Program-made: the position numbers and the translations under genes
The notes under the pieces: generated by a model
Told to the model about the DNA's origin: nothing
Seen by the model: the letters and a program-made list of their open reading frames with translations, nothing else
Database searches by the model: none
In this document: piece after piece, positions 9,054 to 18,414 of the stretch
Position numbering within the stretch: the first letter of the stretch is position 1
Layout of the letters: every line of letters starts with the position of its first letter
From: Clostridium sp. CAG:138
Lineage (GTDB): Bacteria > Bacillota > Clostridia > Christensenellales > CAG-138
NCBI GenBank assembly: GCA_000435055.1
Contig: FR879680.1
Coordinates: forward strand, 67,024 to 119,830
Direction of reading: 5' to 3'
DNA: 52,807 nucleotides

Positions 9054-10205
9054 TCACCTTATGTTATAAAGAGCAGTTTCACTGCCGCTCACCGTTAATA
9101 TATTTTTATTATCAAGTTTTACAGCACTGTCAACAGGCGAATCAAAGAAATATGATTTTTGCAGTTTTCCGTTAATACCGTAAAAATCAATTTGGTTATT
9201 TTTGATAATCGAGATTCTGTCCCGCATCATACAGGCATAAACAACATTCTCGGGCTTTGTGATAGTGCAGCTCGCCTCCTCCGCAAGCCGTGATTCGCTG
9301 ACCGAAAGGATTCTGTACTCACCGACCCCCTTTGTTTCCGAGCTGCTGTCGGATGAGTTTTCCAATGGGGTTTTGTCAAGAAGCAAATACATTCTTCCGC
9401 CGCTCAAATCGGCGGAAAGGCAATCGTATCCATAGCAGAGAACGCGATATGCCTCTGCATTCGCCCCCCTGTCAAAACGAATCAAATAATCGGTGCAGAA
9501 TGCAAAAATACTCTTTTTTGTGATGAAAACATTTTTAACAATCTGTTGTTGAACCGAAATAATTCCGATAACGCTTTCACGGCTTAAATCATACAGCGAA
9601 ATCGATGTTGAAAATGAATTTCCGACTGTTGAAAGCTCCGACATCCACAAAACAGGAGAATCCGAACTCTCAAAACCGAAATCGGTAATGCAAGTCGTGC
9701 TGAAATCCCGCTGCCAGCATTGCGTTCCGGATGAATTGAAAGCGCGCAAAGAGTGCGTTCCGTTTTCGTTTTTGAGGTAAACAGCAACGTATTTATCTCC
9801 GCAAACTATCTTTTTTAATTCACCGTTCAACATGTTGTCGAACCTTGTGCCGATAATTTGAATCGAAGAGGAGTTGTATATAACTTTAATTTTATCCGTT
9901 CCTACGAGTTTGACATTATCAGCTTCAACAGACATTGAATAGTTTTTATCTTCGTTTTTTACGCTGTAAAAATTCAACGTCTTTCCTTCAATATATACAA
10001 AACCGTCGCCTGTGTATGCATATTCGGTTTCCGGACGAATCGGGAGCGATTTTTTCCGTGCAACAGTATTTATCCGTTTAATTATCAGCACAGCGGCAAA
10101 AGCAATGCCGATGACAACAAGCGCGGAAATCAACAACGCAAAAACTCTGTGTGCGGCTTTTCTTTTTTTTGCTGCACCGTGTTGTGTTTTTTTTGTTTTG
10201 TCCAC
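9054..10205 (-). CDS. DUF5711-like membrane-anchored beta-propeller protein
   Basis: 383 residues, starting at GTG 10205 with GGAGGTTT upstream. A basic N-terminus (KKTQHGAAKKRKAAHR) precedes one membrane segment (about residues 24-45). The rest is an extracytoplasmic domain of repeated short beta-strands with alternating hydrophobics, for example VKLVGTDKIKVIYNSSSIQI and KIVCGDKYVAVYL, as in a PQQ/WD-type propeller. This architecture fits the DUF5711 family common in Oscillospirales and relatives. No catalytic residues are evident. The neighbouring cvpA gene is transcribed in the same direction. Confidence 0.65.
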   Translation of the reverse strand: MDKTKKTQHGAAKKRKAAHRVFALLISALVVIGIAFAAVLIIKRINTVARKKSLPIRPETEYAYTGDGFVYIEGKTLNFYSVKNEDKNYSMSVEADNVKLVGTDKIKVIYNSSSIQIIGTRFDNMLNGELKKIVCGDKYVAVYLKNENGTHSLRAFNSSGTQCWQRDFSTTCITDFGFESSDSPVLWMSELSTVGNSFSTSISLYDLSRESVIGIISVQQQIVKNVFITKKSIFAFCTDYLIRFDRGANAEAYRVLCYGYDCLSADLSGGRMYLLLDKTPLENSSDSSSETKGVGEYRILSVSESRLAEEASCTITKPENVVYACMMRDRISIIKNNQIDFYGINGKLQKSYFFDSPVDSAVKLDNKNILTVSGSETALYNIR

Positions 10206-10317
10206 GGTTAAACCTCCATTCTTGGATTTTATGCAAAAGTCTTCCGAAAAATTCCTTTATCGGAAATAAGTTTCAACCGTCGTGTCCGTCGGGACCCGTC
10301 ATTTTGTGTTGCATGCT

Positions 10318-11196
10318 TCACGGTCGAACCACTCTTAATGCATTTTTTATAATGCTGCAAGTCAACGGCGTTTTTTCAATAAGCTCACCGTCAAGCTCAA
10401 CAATACATTCACTGTCCGTTTCGATCGTGAAGCTTTGCGTTCGAATATTAGTGACAGGAGCTTTGTTTTTGTGTTTACCTTTTATGAAAAGCGGTAAAAG
10501 CCGCAAAAAGGTAAAAAGGCTCACCCAACGCACGATGCAAAGATCAAACAGACCGTCGTCAACCTCCGCATCCGGATTCACAAGCATTCCTCCGCCGAAA
10601 CGCTTTCCGTTTCCGGCAACCGAAATAATAATATCGCCTTCATATTGAATGCTGTCTGTTTTTATTTTGGCATATACCTTTTTTCGATGAAAAAGCGAGT
10701 CAACAATGCCCAAAAAATACGGAAGCATCCCCTTCCTGCCCTTTTTATGCCGCTCGGTATTTATCAAAACATCAACATCGAAACCGATTCCGCAGACATT
10801 TGTGAATTTTGTTCCGTTTGCAATGCCCATGTCGATATACTTTGCTTCTCCGCTCAGAAGCAGGTCTATCGCCGCTCCAGGTTCGCTCGGAAGATTCATC
10901 ACTCCGGAAAGATCGTTTCCTGTTCCGAAAGGAAGGATCCCGAGTTTAACATTCGGGTTTTGACATATGACGGAGGAAATTTCGTTCACTGTTCCGTCGC
11001 CGCCTGCCGCAATAATGAACTTTTCTCCGTTTTTTATCGCTTCCTCTGCAATTTTGACCGCATGTCCCTTGTACTCCGTTTTTTTAACGATGTATTCAAT
11101 GCCGCGTTCGCGAAGTATGGTTTCACATTTCGAAAACAAAGCATTGCATTTACCGCTTCCGGCCACAGGGTTAACGATAAAAAACATTCTATCCAT
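10318..11196 (-). CDS. Diacylglycerol/lipid kinase family protein (YegS/DgkB type)
   Basis: 292 residues from ATG 11196, which has an excellent GGAGGAAA ribosome binding site. The catalytic domain starts MFFIVNPVAGSGK and continues with the phosphate-binding IIAAGGDGTVNEISS and LPFGTGNDLSGVM, all diagnostic of the DAGK catalytic fold. The family phosphorylates diacylglycerol or related lipids for phospholipid recycling at the membrane. The upstream in-frame extension (to 11454) runs through promoter and repeat DNA and is not coding. A second, divergent paralogue lies at 19553. Confidence 0.87.
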   Translation of the reverse strand: MDRMFFIVNPVAGSGKCNALFSKCETILRERGIEYIVKKTEYKGHAVKIAEEAIKNGEKFIIAAGGDGTVNEISSVICQNPNVKLGILPFGTGNDLSGVMNLPSEPGAAIDLLLSGEAKYIDMGIANGTKFTNVCGIGFDVDVLINTERHKKGRKGMLPYFLGIVDSLFHRKKVYAKIKTDSIQYEGDIIISVAGNGKRFGGGMLVNPDAEVDDGLFDLCIVRWVSLFTFLRLLPLFIKGKHKNKAPVTNIRTQSFTIETDSECIVELDGELIEKTPLTCSIIKNALRVVRP

Positions 11197-11415
11197 TATA
11201 TTTCCTCCGAAATTACTCAAAAAACCCTGCAATGAATTTTGTGTACAGTCAAAAAACAGTGCAAAATTCTTTGGGTATGGCAAGCCCGCACCCGCAAACT
11301 CAATCTGCGGATATGAATACTCGATTGTATAATAACGCAAGTTGCTGTCATTTGTCAATATCAGTCGCAAAATTTCGACTTTTCGTGCTGTTTCGGAATC
11401 AATTCTCTGCCCCGT

Positions 11416-11463
11416 CCGTATTGACCGCAAGACCGTTTTCCGTATTGACCGCAAGGCCGTTTT
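11416..11463 (+). repeat. 24-bp tandem duplication upstream of dnaN
   Basis: Two head-to-tail 24-bp units (11416-11439 and 11440-11463), differing at one base (AGACC versus AGGCC), each containing CCGTATTGACCGCAAG. Each unit includes a TTGACC hexamer. Only the second is correctly spaced from a TATAAT, so the duplication doubled a -35 region or an operator. Confidence 0.85.
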
Positions 11464-11473
11464 ACCTTATAAT
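11445..11473 (+). promoter_or_regulatory. Sigma-A-type promoter for dnaN
   Basis: TTGACC (11445-11450), a 17-bp spacer, then a perfect TATAAT (11468-11473). The dnaN start is about 360 bp downstream, leaving a long untranslated leader that holds the inverted repeat and DnaA-box-like sites. No coding frame in the leader looks convincing. Confidence 0.75.
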
Positions 11474-11608
11474 GTATACAGGCGGAGTATACATCGGCGA
11501 AGGCTTAAGCCTCACGGATCTGCATTATGCAGAACGCTTTTGTTTTTCAAAAACAGCTTTCACGGTGTTTTTTACCGTATCAAAAAGCGGCAGAACAAAC
11601 AGGGATTT

Positions 11609-11642
11609 TTTTCCTTGTTATCCGCTTTTTCCACAAGGAAAA
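11609..11642. repeat. 10-bp perfect inverted repeat in the dnaN leader
   Basis: TTTTCCTTGT (11609-11618) pairs with ACAAGGAAAA (11633-11642) around a 14-nt loop containing a TTATCCGCT box. The stem is A/T-flanked and has no U-run of its own, so it looks more like a structured leader or protein-binding site than a strong terminator. Confidence 0.45.
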
Positions 11643-11774
11643 GAATTAATTTGCTGAGGATAATGCGAACAACACGGAAACTGTTAATAACAGCCGGATT
11701 TATCAACAGAGTTTTGCGCCTTTTATAAACACTGTTTTTATTTGACAGCAAAGGCAAAACATGACTTATCCGCA
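11618..11774 (+). promoter_or_regulatory. Cluster of DnaA-box-like 9-mers before dnaN
   Basis: Four same-strand near-matches to TTATNCACA lie within 160 bp: TTATCCGCT (11618-11626), TTATCAACA (11700-11708), TTATAAACA (11723-11731) and TTATCCGCA (11766-11774). Each differs from the consensus at one or two positions. The position directly before dnaN is where the dnaA-dnaN intergenic part of oriC lies in many Firmicutes, although dnaA is not upstream here. This is suggestive only. Confidence 0.4.
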
Positions 11775-11836
11775 GTTTCCGCACTACTACTGCCGCCGCT
11801 ACCTTAGTAATAAACAACAGCAAAGGAGATGCACCC

Positions 11837-12946
11837 ATGCGCTTCAGCGTAAACACAAGAGAACTCAACGAGGCGGTTTCCGTCGTTACGAAGGCAATGC
11901 CCTCAAACGCAACACTTCCGATCCTTGAGGGCATATATATGTATGCAGCGAATGACACTCTGTTCATAAAATGCACGGATCTGTCACTCCAAATTGAAAC
12001 CGAAATTCCCGCAATTATCGACGATGAGGGCAGCGCGGTCCTTCCGGGCAAGCTGTTTTCCGATCTTGTAAAGAAATTCAGCGGCGACACAATCGATTTC
12101 GAAAGCGACGGGAACACAATGAACATTCGCTCGCGCAGGGTCAAGTCTTCAATACAGATTCAAAATGCGGATGAATACCCCGAAATGATGCGCGTTGACG
12201 ATGAGTTTTCGGCGGATATACCTCAAAACAAGCTGAAGAGCATGATAAAACAGGTCATATTTTCGGTTTCCAATGATGAAACAAAGGCAATCCTCAACGG
12301 CGTCTGCCTTGAATTCGACAGCGACAACACGCTTGTAATGGTTGCACTCGACGGCTTCCGCATTGCAATGAGAAAAGAAAAAATCAATAACTGCACCGGC
12401 AAAAAATCCGTCGTAATTCCCAAACGCGCAATGCAGGAAATTGCCGCCGTTCTTTCTTCCGACGATTCGGAAGTTAAGCTTATTTTTTCAAGCACGCATA
12501 TAAAAATCGATTTCGGCGGAACAAAGGTCATTTCGCGCCTTCTGGACGGCGAATATGTAAATTATAAGGGCATTCTGCCCAAAAACTTTGCAACAAGAGT
12601 TTTGATCAATTGCGAAGAGTTGAAGAACAGCACCGAGCGCGCTTTGCTCATGGCGCGCGAATCGAAATCGAACCGCATCAAGCTGATGTTTGCAAACAAC
12701 ACCCTCACCATAACGGCAAACAGTGAAAAGGGAAATATAAACGACGAGATTGAAATTCAACTTGTCGGAAAGGATCTGGAAATTGCGTTCAACGCAACCT
12801 ATATTCAGGATGTAATGCGTGTTCTTGATGACGAATGCGTTTACCTGAACATGAACAATGCCGTTACGCCCTGCGTAATCGTTCCGGTCGAGGGCGAAGC
12901 ATTCTATTACATGATTCTTCCCGTAAGACTTTTTACGGGAGCGTAA
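11837..12946 (+). CDS. dnaN: DNA polymerase III sliding clamp, beta subunit
   Basis: The beta clamp encircles DNA and tethers the replicative polymerase. It is 369 residues long and starts with MRFSVNTRELNEAVSVVTKA. The conserved LPILEGIYM follows, then repeated clamp domains, and the protein ends in the family signature YMILPVRL close to the C-terminus. The start ATG has CAAAGGAG nine bases upstream. It is preceded by a 640-bp non-coding region with a promoter and DnaA-like boxes. dnaA is not adjacent, and recF, usually close by, lies about 35 kb away on the other strand. Confidence 0.96.
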   Translation: MRFSVNTRELNEAVSVVTKAMPSNATLPILEGIYMYAANDTLFIKCTDLSLQIETEIPAIIDDEGSAVLPGKLFSDLVKKFSGDTIDFESDGNTMNIRSRRVKSSIQIQNADEYPEMMRVDDEFSADIPQNKLKSMIKQVIFSVSNDETKAILNGVCLEFDSDNTLVMVALDGFRIAMRKEKINNCTGKKSVVIPKRAMQEIAAVLSSDDSEVKLIFSSTHIKIDFGGTKVISRLLDGEYVNYKGILPKNFATRVLINCEELKNSTERALLMARESKSNRIKLMFANNTLTITANSEKGNINDEIEIQLVGKDLEIAFNATYIQDVMRVLDDECVYLNMNNAVTPCVIVPVEGEAFYYMILPVRLFTGA

Positions 12947-12978
12947 AAATAAAACGAACAACCCAAAAGGAGAAAAAT

Positions 12979-14484
12979 ATGGAATTTGAAAAGGCAAAGG
13001 AATTATTTAAGAAAAACACAGAAACCATGGCAGCCTACAGTCATGCGATGGGTGTTCTGAGCTATGATTCCGAAACGGCTGCACCGAAAAATTCGGCGGA
13101 AGGCCTCGGCAGAACTTACGGCGTCTTAAGTGAAATTATCTACAAACTGACCGTAAATGAGGAGCAGTTTGAAGTTATAGACACCATGATGTCAAATCTT
13201 GATAAATTGGACTTTATAACTCGCCGTGAAGTCGAGGAAAAAGCGCGCGAGCTTAATCAAATGCGCAAAATCCCCATGGACGAATACACCGCGTTCCAGG
13301 TGCTCCTGACAGAAGCCCATAATGCTTGGGTTGAAGCAAAAAATACGGACAATTATTCCGTTTTTGAACCGTATCTTGCGCAAATTGTCGAATACAACAG
13401 AAAAATAGCGGCATATGTCTCACCGGAAACGGATGCATATGATTACTGGCTTAATGAATTTGAGCGCGGTGCATCGAAAAAAATGCTTGATGTATATTTT
13501 GAAAAGCTCCGCAGCGCACTTGTTCCGTTGATTCATGCAATTTGCGAAAAAGGTGATGTTATCAATACTTCGTTCCTTGAAAAGTCCTGCCCGATCGAAA
13601 CGCAGCGAAAACTGTCGGATTATATAATGGACGTTATGAAAATTAACCGCGACGATTGTTCAATCGGGGAAACGGAGCATCCGTTTACAACCGAATTCAA
13701 CAAGCATGACGTTCGAATTACCACGCATTATTATGAAAATATGGTTGCAAGCAGCATGTATTCGGTGATACATGAGGGCGGACATGCGATCTATGAGCTG
13801 AACACCGGCGATGATCTTATCGGAACAACGATGGCAGGCGGAGCTTCAATGGGCATTCACGAATCTCAGTCTCGTTTTTATGAAAACATCATCGGCAGGA
13901 GTGAAGCGTTTATTTCTTTGATTTTCCCGAAAATTAAAGAGCTTTTCCCCGAGCAGTTTGAAAATGTTTCCGCGCATGATTTCTATCTTGCCGTAAACAA
14001 GGCCGAGCCCTCTCTTATCAGGACCGAGGCGGATGAACTGACTTATTCAATGCATATAATGGTACGATATGAAATTGAAAAAAGGCTTATGGACGGTTCG
14101 CTTTCAACTAAGGATCTGCCGAATGAATGGAACAGATTGTATAAGGAATATCTCGGAATCGATGTTCCCTGCGACAGCATGGGCTGCCTTCAGGATTCTC
14201 ATTGGAGCGGCGGTGCGCTGGGTTATTTCCCAAGCTATTCCCTCGGCTCTGCTTACGGAGCGCAATTCCTTCACAAAATGAAACAGGATATTGATATTGA
14301 TAAACTTGTTTCGGAAAACAGGATCGACGAAGTTACCGCATGGCTGACTGAAAAAATACATAAATACGGAATGCTGCTGACCCCGGCGCAGCTGATCGAG
14401 AATGCCTGCGGAGAGGAATTCAATGCAGATTATTACATTGAATACCTCACAGAAAAGTATAATAAAATCTATGATTTAAAGTAG
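12979..14484 (+). CDS. M32 family metallocarboxypeptidase (carboxypeptidase Taq type)
   Basis: A zinc carboxypeptidase that trims C-terminal residues from peptides in the cytosol. The HEXXH zinc motif is HEGGH at residues 265-269, and the third ligand is in HESQSRFYEN (E295), the typical M32 arrangement. The N-terminal MGVLSYDSETAAPKNSA is the family's W/Y-D-x-x-T-x-x-P region. At 501 residues it is full length. I chose ATG 12979 (AAAAGGAGA upstream); the longer frame overlaps the end of dnaN without a ribosome binding site. It lies 32 bp after dnaN and 10 bp before thpR. Confidence 0.93.
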   Translation: MEFEKAKELFKKNTETMAAYSHAMGVLSYDSETAAPKNSAEGLGRTYGVLSEIIYKLTVNEEQFEVIDTMMSNLDKLDFITRREVEEKARELNQMRKIPMDEYTAFQVLLTEAHNAWVEAKNTDNYSVFEPYLAQIVEYNRKIAAYVSPETDAYDYWLNEFERGASKKMLDVYFEKLRSALVPLIHAICEKGDVINTSFLEKSCPIETQRKLSDYIMDVMKINRDDCSIGETEHPFTTEFNKHDVRITTHYYENMVASSMYSVIHEGGHAIYELNTGDDLIGTTMAGGASMGIHESQSRFYENIIGRSEAFISLIFPKIKELFPEQFENVSAHDFYLAVNKAEPSLIRTEADELTYSMHIMVRYEIEKRLMDGSLSTKDLPNEWNRLYKEYLGIDVPCDSMGCLQDSHWSGGALGYFPSYSLGSAYGAQFLHKMKQDIDIDKLVSENRIDEVTAWLTEKIHKYGMLLTPAQLIENACGEEFNADYYIEYLTEKYNKIYDLK

Positions 14485-14494
14485 GGTAAATGCC

Positions 14495-15028
14495 ATGCGT
14501 CTGTTTATTGCCGTTGAACTGCCCAAAGCTGTCAGAAACGAAGTTGGTGCTGCGCTCAAAGAGCTTAAGATGCTTTCGAGCGGAGGCAGATTTGTTCAGG
14601 AAAATAACCTGCATATAACATTGCATTTTATAGGCGAAAGCAACGATCTTGCCGGCGCGGTAAAAGCAATGCAATCTGCCGTGCGCGGAATTCGTCCGTT
14701 TGAACTGCATCCTGCCGGATTCTCAAGTTTTGAAAGGAGCGGCAGCCGCACGGCTTTTATCGAGGTCGGCGGAAATACAGGCGAATTGGCAATTTTGCAT
14801 GAGTCACTTCAAACCGCATTGGCTGATAACGGGTTTGCACGCGAATACAGACGCTTTGTTCCGCATATAACTCTCGGACGGAGTGTTGAATTCGACGAAC
14901 TGATTTATGCACAATTGCAGGAGACGGAGTTTAAAACAAGCTTCACTGCCTCGGAAATAACCCTTTTTGAAAGCGTTAAAGAAAAAGGCAAGCTTGTTTA
15001 TAATCCTTTGCACAGAGAAAAACTTTGA
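14495..15028 (+). CDS. thpR: RNA 2',3'-cyclic phosphodiesterase (ThpR/LigT, 2H family)
   Basis: A member of the 2H phosphoesterase superfamily that hydrolyses 2',3'-cyclic phosphates on RNA. The N-terminus is RLFIAVELP. The two catalytic HxTx motifs are HITLHF (near residue 46) and HITLGR (near residue 125). The length of 177 residues is typical. It starts 10 bp after the M32 peptidase stop and is followed 35 bp later by tilS, so it is probably in one transcript. Confidence 0.92.
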   Translation: MRLFIAVELPKAVRNEVGAALKELKMLSSGGRFVQENNLHITLHFIGESNDLAGAVKAMQSAVRGIRPFELHPAGFSSFERSGSRTAFIEVGGNTGELAILHESLQTALADNGFAREYRRFVPHITLGRSVEFDELIYAQLQETEFKTSFTASEITLFESVKEKGKLVYNPLHREKL

Positions 15029-15063
15029 TTTGCAGCAATGTTCTTTGAAGGAAGGCGGGCGTT

Positions 15064-16608
15064 ATGAAAACGGAAGAAAAAATGCTCCATATCCTTGAAA
15101 AAAACTGTGCCGACGCCCTTGAAAGCGGAATTTTGGTTGCGCTCAGCGGAGGCGCGGATTCATGTGCGCTTGCTCTCCTTCTAAAGAATCTCTCCTGCAA
15201 AATCGTTGAAAAGCACACAAATTTCAGATTATGTTGTGCCCATTTCAATCATTGCATACGCGGCGAAGCGGCGCACGAGGATGAGAATTTCGTTCGCGCT
15301 TTTTGTGAGAAACATGCGCTTAAACTTCTGAGCGAAAAGGCGGATGTTCCGGCATATGCCGATGAAAACAGCTTTTCGACAGAAACAGCGGCTCGGGAAT
15401 TGCGTTATGACTTTCTTGAACGTGCAAGGATTCAAAGCGGCATGGGATTTATTGCAACAGCTCATCATTTGTCGGACAATGCGGAAAGCATACTGCTGCA
15501 TTTTTTACGCGGAAGCGGGCTTAACGGGCTGTGCGGAATGAAATATTGCAGCGGAAAAATCATTCATCCTCTTCTGGAGTTTGAGAAAAAAGAATTGGTC
15601 GAGTATTTACTGCAAAACGGCGAGCAGTTTCAAACGGATGAAACAAATTTTGTTCCGGATACGGCACGAAATTTGCTGAGACTGAAAATAATTCCGGAAA
15701 TACGAAACGGTATTAATTCAAGCTGCGAAAAAGTTATATGCAGAAATGCAAAACTTTTGAATGAAGATGAAAAATACCTAAACGGCGTTGCAAAAGAGGC
15801 CTATCTGAACGCAAAAACAGAAAACGGGGTTGATGCGGAAAAGCTGATTCACTTGCCGGTGCCGATTAAGTCGCGCGCCGTAATGCACATGCTTCGGGAA
15901 AACGGAGTGCAAAACGATGTTTTTCAGCCGCATATAGAAGCTTTGATGAAACTGCTTGAAATGCAGTCGGGCGCAAAAATTGAAATGTCTACAGTTATAA
16001 TTCGAAAAAGTTTCGGAAGACTGCTCGTTGAAAACAAAAGCTGCACGAAACATGAGTGTGAAATTAATTGTGTTTCCGACTCAGAAAAAAAACAGACAGA
16101 CTTTCAATCGGATGCTCAATTGTGCCCGCAGACCCGCAGCACTCCCCTGCCCCTCAACGGAAAATGGATTAAAACTTCATTCGGAAGGGTAAAAGCTTCC
16201 GTCGCGGACGGCGGTCTGGAATTTTCACACGAACGGGTGTATAATAAAACTCGAGCAATGATGGATCTCGAAAAGCTTATAGGGCTTTTTGAAAACGAAG
16301 TAAACGATACACCGGCTGACGGACTGAAAATAAAAAATAACGTAGAAGCTCTGAGCCTGAACATCAGGTTCAGACACGCCGGAGACATGTTTTTTCCGGT
16401 AAATGCGCCCGGAAAAACAAAGTTGAAAAAGTATTTGATTGCTCAAAAAATTGATTCCGAACGGCGCGACAGACTGCCGCTGCTCGAATGCTGCGGCAAA
16501 ATAGTATATGTATACGGAGTCGGAATATCCGATGATGTCAAAATTTCAAACGAAACAAAATGTATTGTTTGCGTTGAATTTGAAACGGAGGAATCCTTCC
16601 TCGGATAA
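15064..16608 (+). CDS. tilS: tRNA(Ile)-lysidine synthase
   Basis: TilS converts C34 of the AUA-reading tRNA-Ile to lysidine with ATP and lysine. The PP-loop signature is VALSGGADSCALALLL (around residues 25-40), followed by CCAHFNHCIRG and IATAHHLSDNAES. The C-terminal TilS domain contains FRHAGDMFFPVNAPGKTKLKKYL. At 514 residues it is somewhat long; a Cys/Ser-rich linker around residues 325-355 looks like extra sequence. The ribosome binding site is GGAAGGCGGG. It is followed by hpt, the usual partner; ftsH, often next, is absent and galE follows instead. Confidence 0.94.
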   Translation: MKTEEKMLHILEKNCADALESGILVALSGGADSCALALLLKNLSCKIVEKHTNFRLCCAHFNHCIRGEAAHEDENFVRAFCEKHALKLLSEKADVPAYADENSFSTETAARELRYDFLERARIQSGMGFIATAHHLSDNAESILLHFLRGSGLNGLCGMKYCSGKIIHPLLEFEKKELVEYLLQNGEQFQTDETNFVPDTARNLLRLKIIPEIRNGINSSCEKVICRNAKLLNEDEKYLNGVAKEAYLNAKTENGVDAEKLIHLPVPIKSRAVMHMLRENGVQNDVFQPHIEALMKLLEMQSGAKIEMSTVIIRKSFGRLLVENKSCTKHECEINCVSDSEKKQTDFQSDAQLCPQTRSTPLPLNGKWIKTSFGRVKASVADGGLEFSHERVYNKTRAMMDLEKLIGLFENEVNDTPADGLKIKNNVEALSLNIRFRHAGDMFFPVNAPGKTKLKKYLIAQKIDSERRDRLPLLECCGKIVYVYGVGISDDVKISNETKCIVCVEFETEESFLG

Positions 16609-16700
16609 AGGCTTCGTATTTCAGAAAAACAGCTGCGATCAAGTTGAAAAAAACTCTTTGGTTCGCAAATATAAAAACAACAAAATTACGGAGGAATAAA

Positions 16701-17258
16701 ATGATTAATAAAACCGGATTGCACAACGATATCGATTATGTGCTTTTGGATCAGGAAACACTGCAGCGGAGGGTTCACGAGCTTGCGGAGAAGCTTACAA
16801 ACGATTACCGCGGCAAAAACCCTGTTTTTCTTTGCATTCTTAAGGGTTCAGTGCATTTTTTCAGCGATCTTGTTCGCCAATTCGATGATTATTGCGAGAT
16901 TGATTTTCTTGCAATTTCAAGTTACGGCAATGCAAGAAAAACTTCCGGAATAGTTCGCATCAACAAGGATCTCGACATGAGTATTACCGGACGGCACGTC
17001 ATAATCGTTGAAGATATAATGGATTCCGGGCTGACCCTGAATCATCTCACGAGCATGCTTCGTGCCCGCGAACCTGCAAGCCTCAAAATCGTTGCCCTGC
17101 TTGATAAACCTGAACGCCGTGAATGCGCCATTACTCCGGATTATTACGGATTTGTCGTTCCTAATGAATTTGTCGTGGGATACGGTCTTGACTATGCCGG
17201 CACATATCGAAACCTGCCTTTTGTTGGTGTTCTTAAGGACGAGGTTCACGCTGATTAA
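16701..17258 (+). CDS. hpt: Hypoxanthine phosphoribosyltransferase
   Basis: A purine-salvage enzyme that joins hypoxanthine or guanine to PRPP. The PRPP-binding motif is VIIVEDIMDSGLTL. The N-terminal LKGSVHFFSDLVRQ and the C-terminal FVVGYGLDYAGTYRNLPFVG are the standard family landmarks. It has 185 residues from ATG 16701 with ACGGAGGA upstream; an upstream extension lacks a ribosome binding site and crosses the tilS gap. A terminator lies just after the stop, ending the dnaN-to-hpt run. Confidence 0.95.
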   Translation: MINKTGLHNDIDYVLLDQETLQRRVHELAEKLTNDYRGKNPVFLCILKGSVHFFSDLVRQFDDYCEIDFLAISSYGNARKTSGIVRINKDLDMSITGRHVIIVEDIMDSGLTLNHLTSMLRAREPASLKIVALLDKPERRECAITPDYYGFVVPNEFVVGYGLDYAGTYRNLPFVGVLKDEVHAD

Positions 17259-17270
17259 GCATTGAAGCAG

Positions 17271-17312
17271 CCGGGCATTTCGTTTTTATCGAACAGCTTG
17301 CCCGGTTTTTCC
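17271..17312 (+). terminator. Rho-independent terminator after hpt
   Basis: CCGGGCA (17271-17277) pairs with TGCCCGG (17299-17305), followed by TTTTTCC. It begins 12 bp after the hpt stop. Confidence 0.85.
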
Positions 17313-17394
17313 GAAATACAACGGAAATTGATTTATAATTAACAAAAAATTGATAATTCGGAGCTATAATGCCCGAAACGGAAACGGAGGAAAT

Positions 17395-18411
17395 ATGAAA
17401 GTATTGCTTACCGGCGGTGCGGGATATATCGGTTCGCACACCGCAGTTGAATTGATGAACGCAGGCTGTGATGTTGTTATTGCAGATGATTTATCAAACT
17501 CTTGCCGCGAAGTTGTGAAACGTATTGAGGAATTGGGCAAAAAAACTGTTCGTTTCTATGAAATTGATGTGTGCAGCGAGGATGCGCTCAAACAGGTTTT
17601 TTCAGAAAATGATATTGATGCCGTGATCCATTTTGCGGGGAAAAAGGCAGTCGGGGAATCGGTTGCGAAGCCGTTAATGTATTACAAAAACAATCTTGAT
17701 GCAACAATGAATCTGCTTGAGGTTATGCAGCGTCATGATGTAAACAAGCTTATCTTCAGCTCATCTGCGACAGTTTACGGCGTGCCAAAAGTCGTTCCGA
17801 TTGACGAAAAGCAGCCCACATGGTGCACCAACCCTTACGGTTGGACAAAATACATGAGCGAACAAATTATGCGGGATGTTTGTGCGGCAAATCCGAAACT
17901 TTCGATAGTTCTTCTCCGCTACTTCAATCCGATAGGCGCGCACGAAAGCGGCAGGATCGGCGAAGATCCGAAAGGGATTCCGAACAACCTTATGCCGTAT
18001 ATATCACAGGTTGCAATAGGAAGACGCGAAAAGCTCTCCGTTTTCGGCAATGATTACGATACTCACGACGGGACAGGAGTGCGTGATTACATACATGTTG
18101 TTGATCTTGCGAAGGGTCATCTTGCCGCACTCAAATATGCGCAAAATGAAAACGGCTGTGTCGAAATCAACCTCGGTACCGGCATAGGCTACAGTGTGCT
18201 TGACATCGTTCACGCTTTTGAAAAGGCAAACAACATTGAAATTCCGTATGTTATAACCGAACGCCGTCCCGGCGATATCGATGCCTCGTTTGCAGATGCA
18301 CATCTTGCGGCTGAGCTTTTGCATTGGCATACCGAAAAAACGCTTGAGGATATGTGCCGTGACACATGGCGCTGGCAGCAGATGAACCCCAACGGTTATC
18401 GGGAGGAATAA
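17395..18411 (+). CDS. galE: UDP-glucose 4-epimerase
   Basis: A short-chain dehydrogenase-fold enzyme interconverting UDP-glucose and UDP-galactose. The NAD-binding motif is GGAGYIGSHTA near the N-terminus. The catalytic S-S-A-T-V-Y and Y-G-W-T-K (YxxxK) are present, followed by LRYFNPIGAHESGRIGEDP, the GalE signature. It has 338 residues from ATG 17395 (ACGGAGGA upstream). The last codons GGGAGGAATAA double as the ribosome binding site for the LCP gene 3 bp later. The pairing with an LCP ligase suggests supply of wall-polymer sugars. Confidence 0.94.
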   Translation: MKVLLTGGAGYIGSHTAVELMNAGCDVVIADDLSNSCREVVKRIEELGKKTVRFYEIDVCSEDALKQVFSENDIDAVIHFAGKKAVGESVAKPLMYYKNNLDATMNLLEVMQRHDVNKLIFSSSATVYGVPKVVPIDEKQPTWCTNPYGWTKYMSEQIMRDVCAANPKLSIVLLRYFNPIGAHESGRIGEDPKGIPNNLMPYISQVAIGRREKLSVFGNDYDTHDGTGVRDYIHVVDLAKGHLAALKYAQNENGCVEINLGTGIGYSVLDIVHAFEKANNIEIPYVITERRPGDIDASFADAHLAAELLHWHTEKTLEDMCRDTWRWQQMNPNGYREE

Positions 18412-18414
18412 AAA

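Noticed and set aside
11197..11454. Upstream extension of the lipid kinase gene
   Set aside because: It covers promoter and tandem-repeat DNA, while ATG 11196 has an excellent ribosome binding site and begins the conserved domain.
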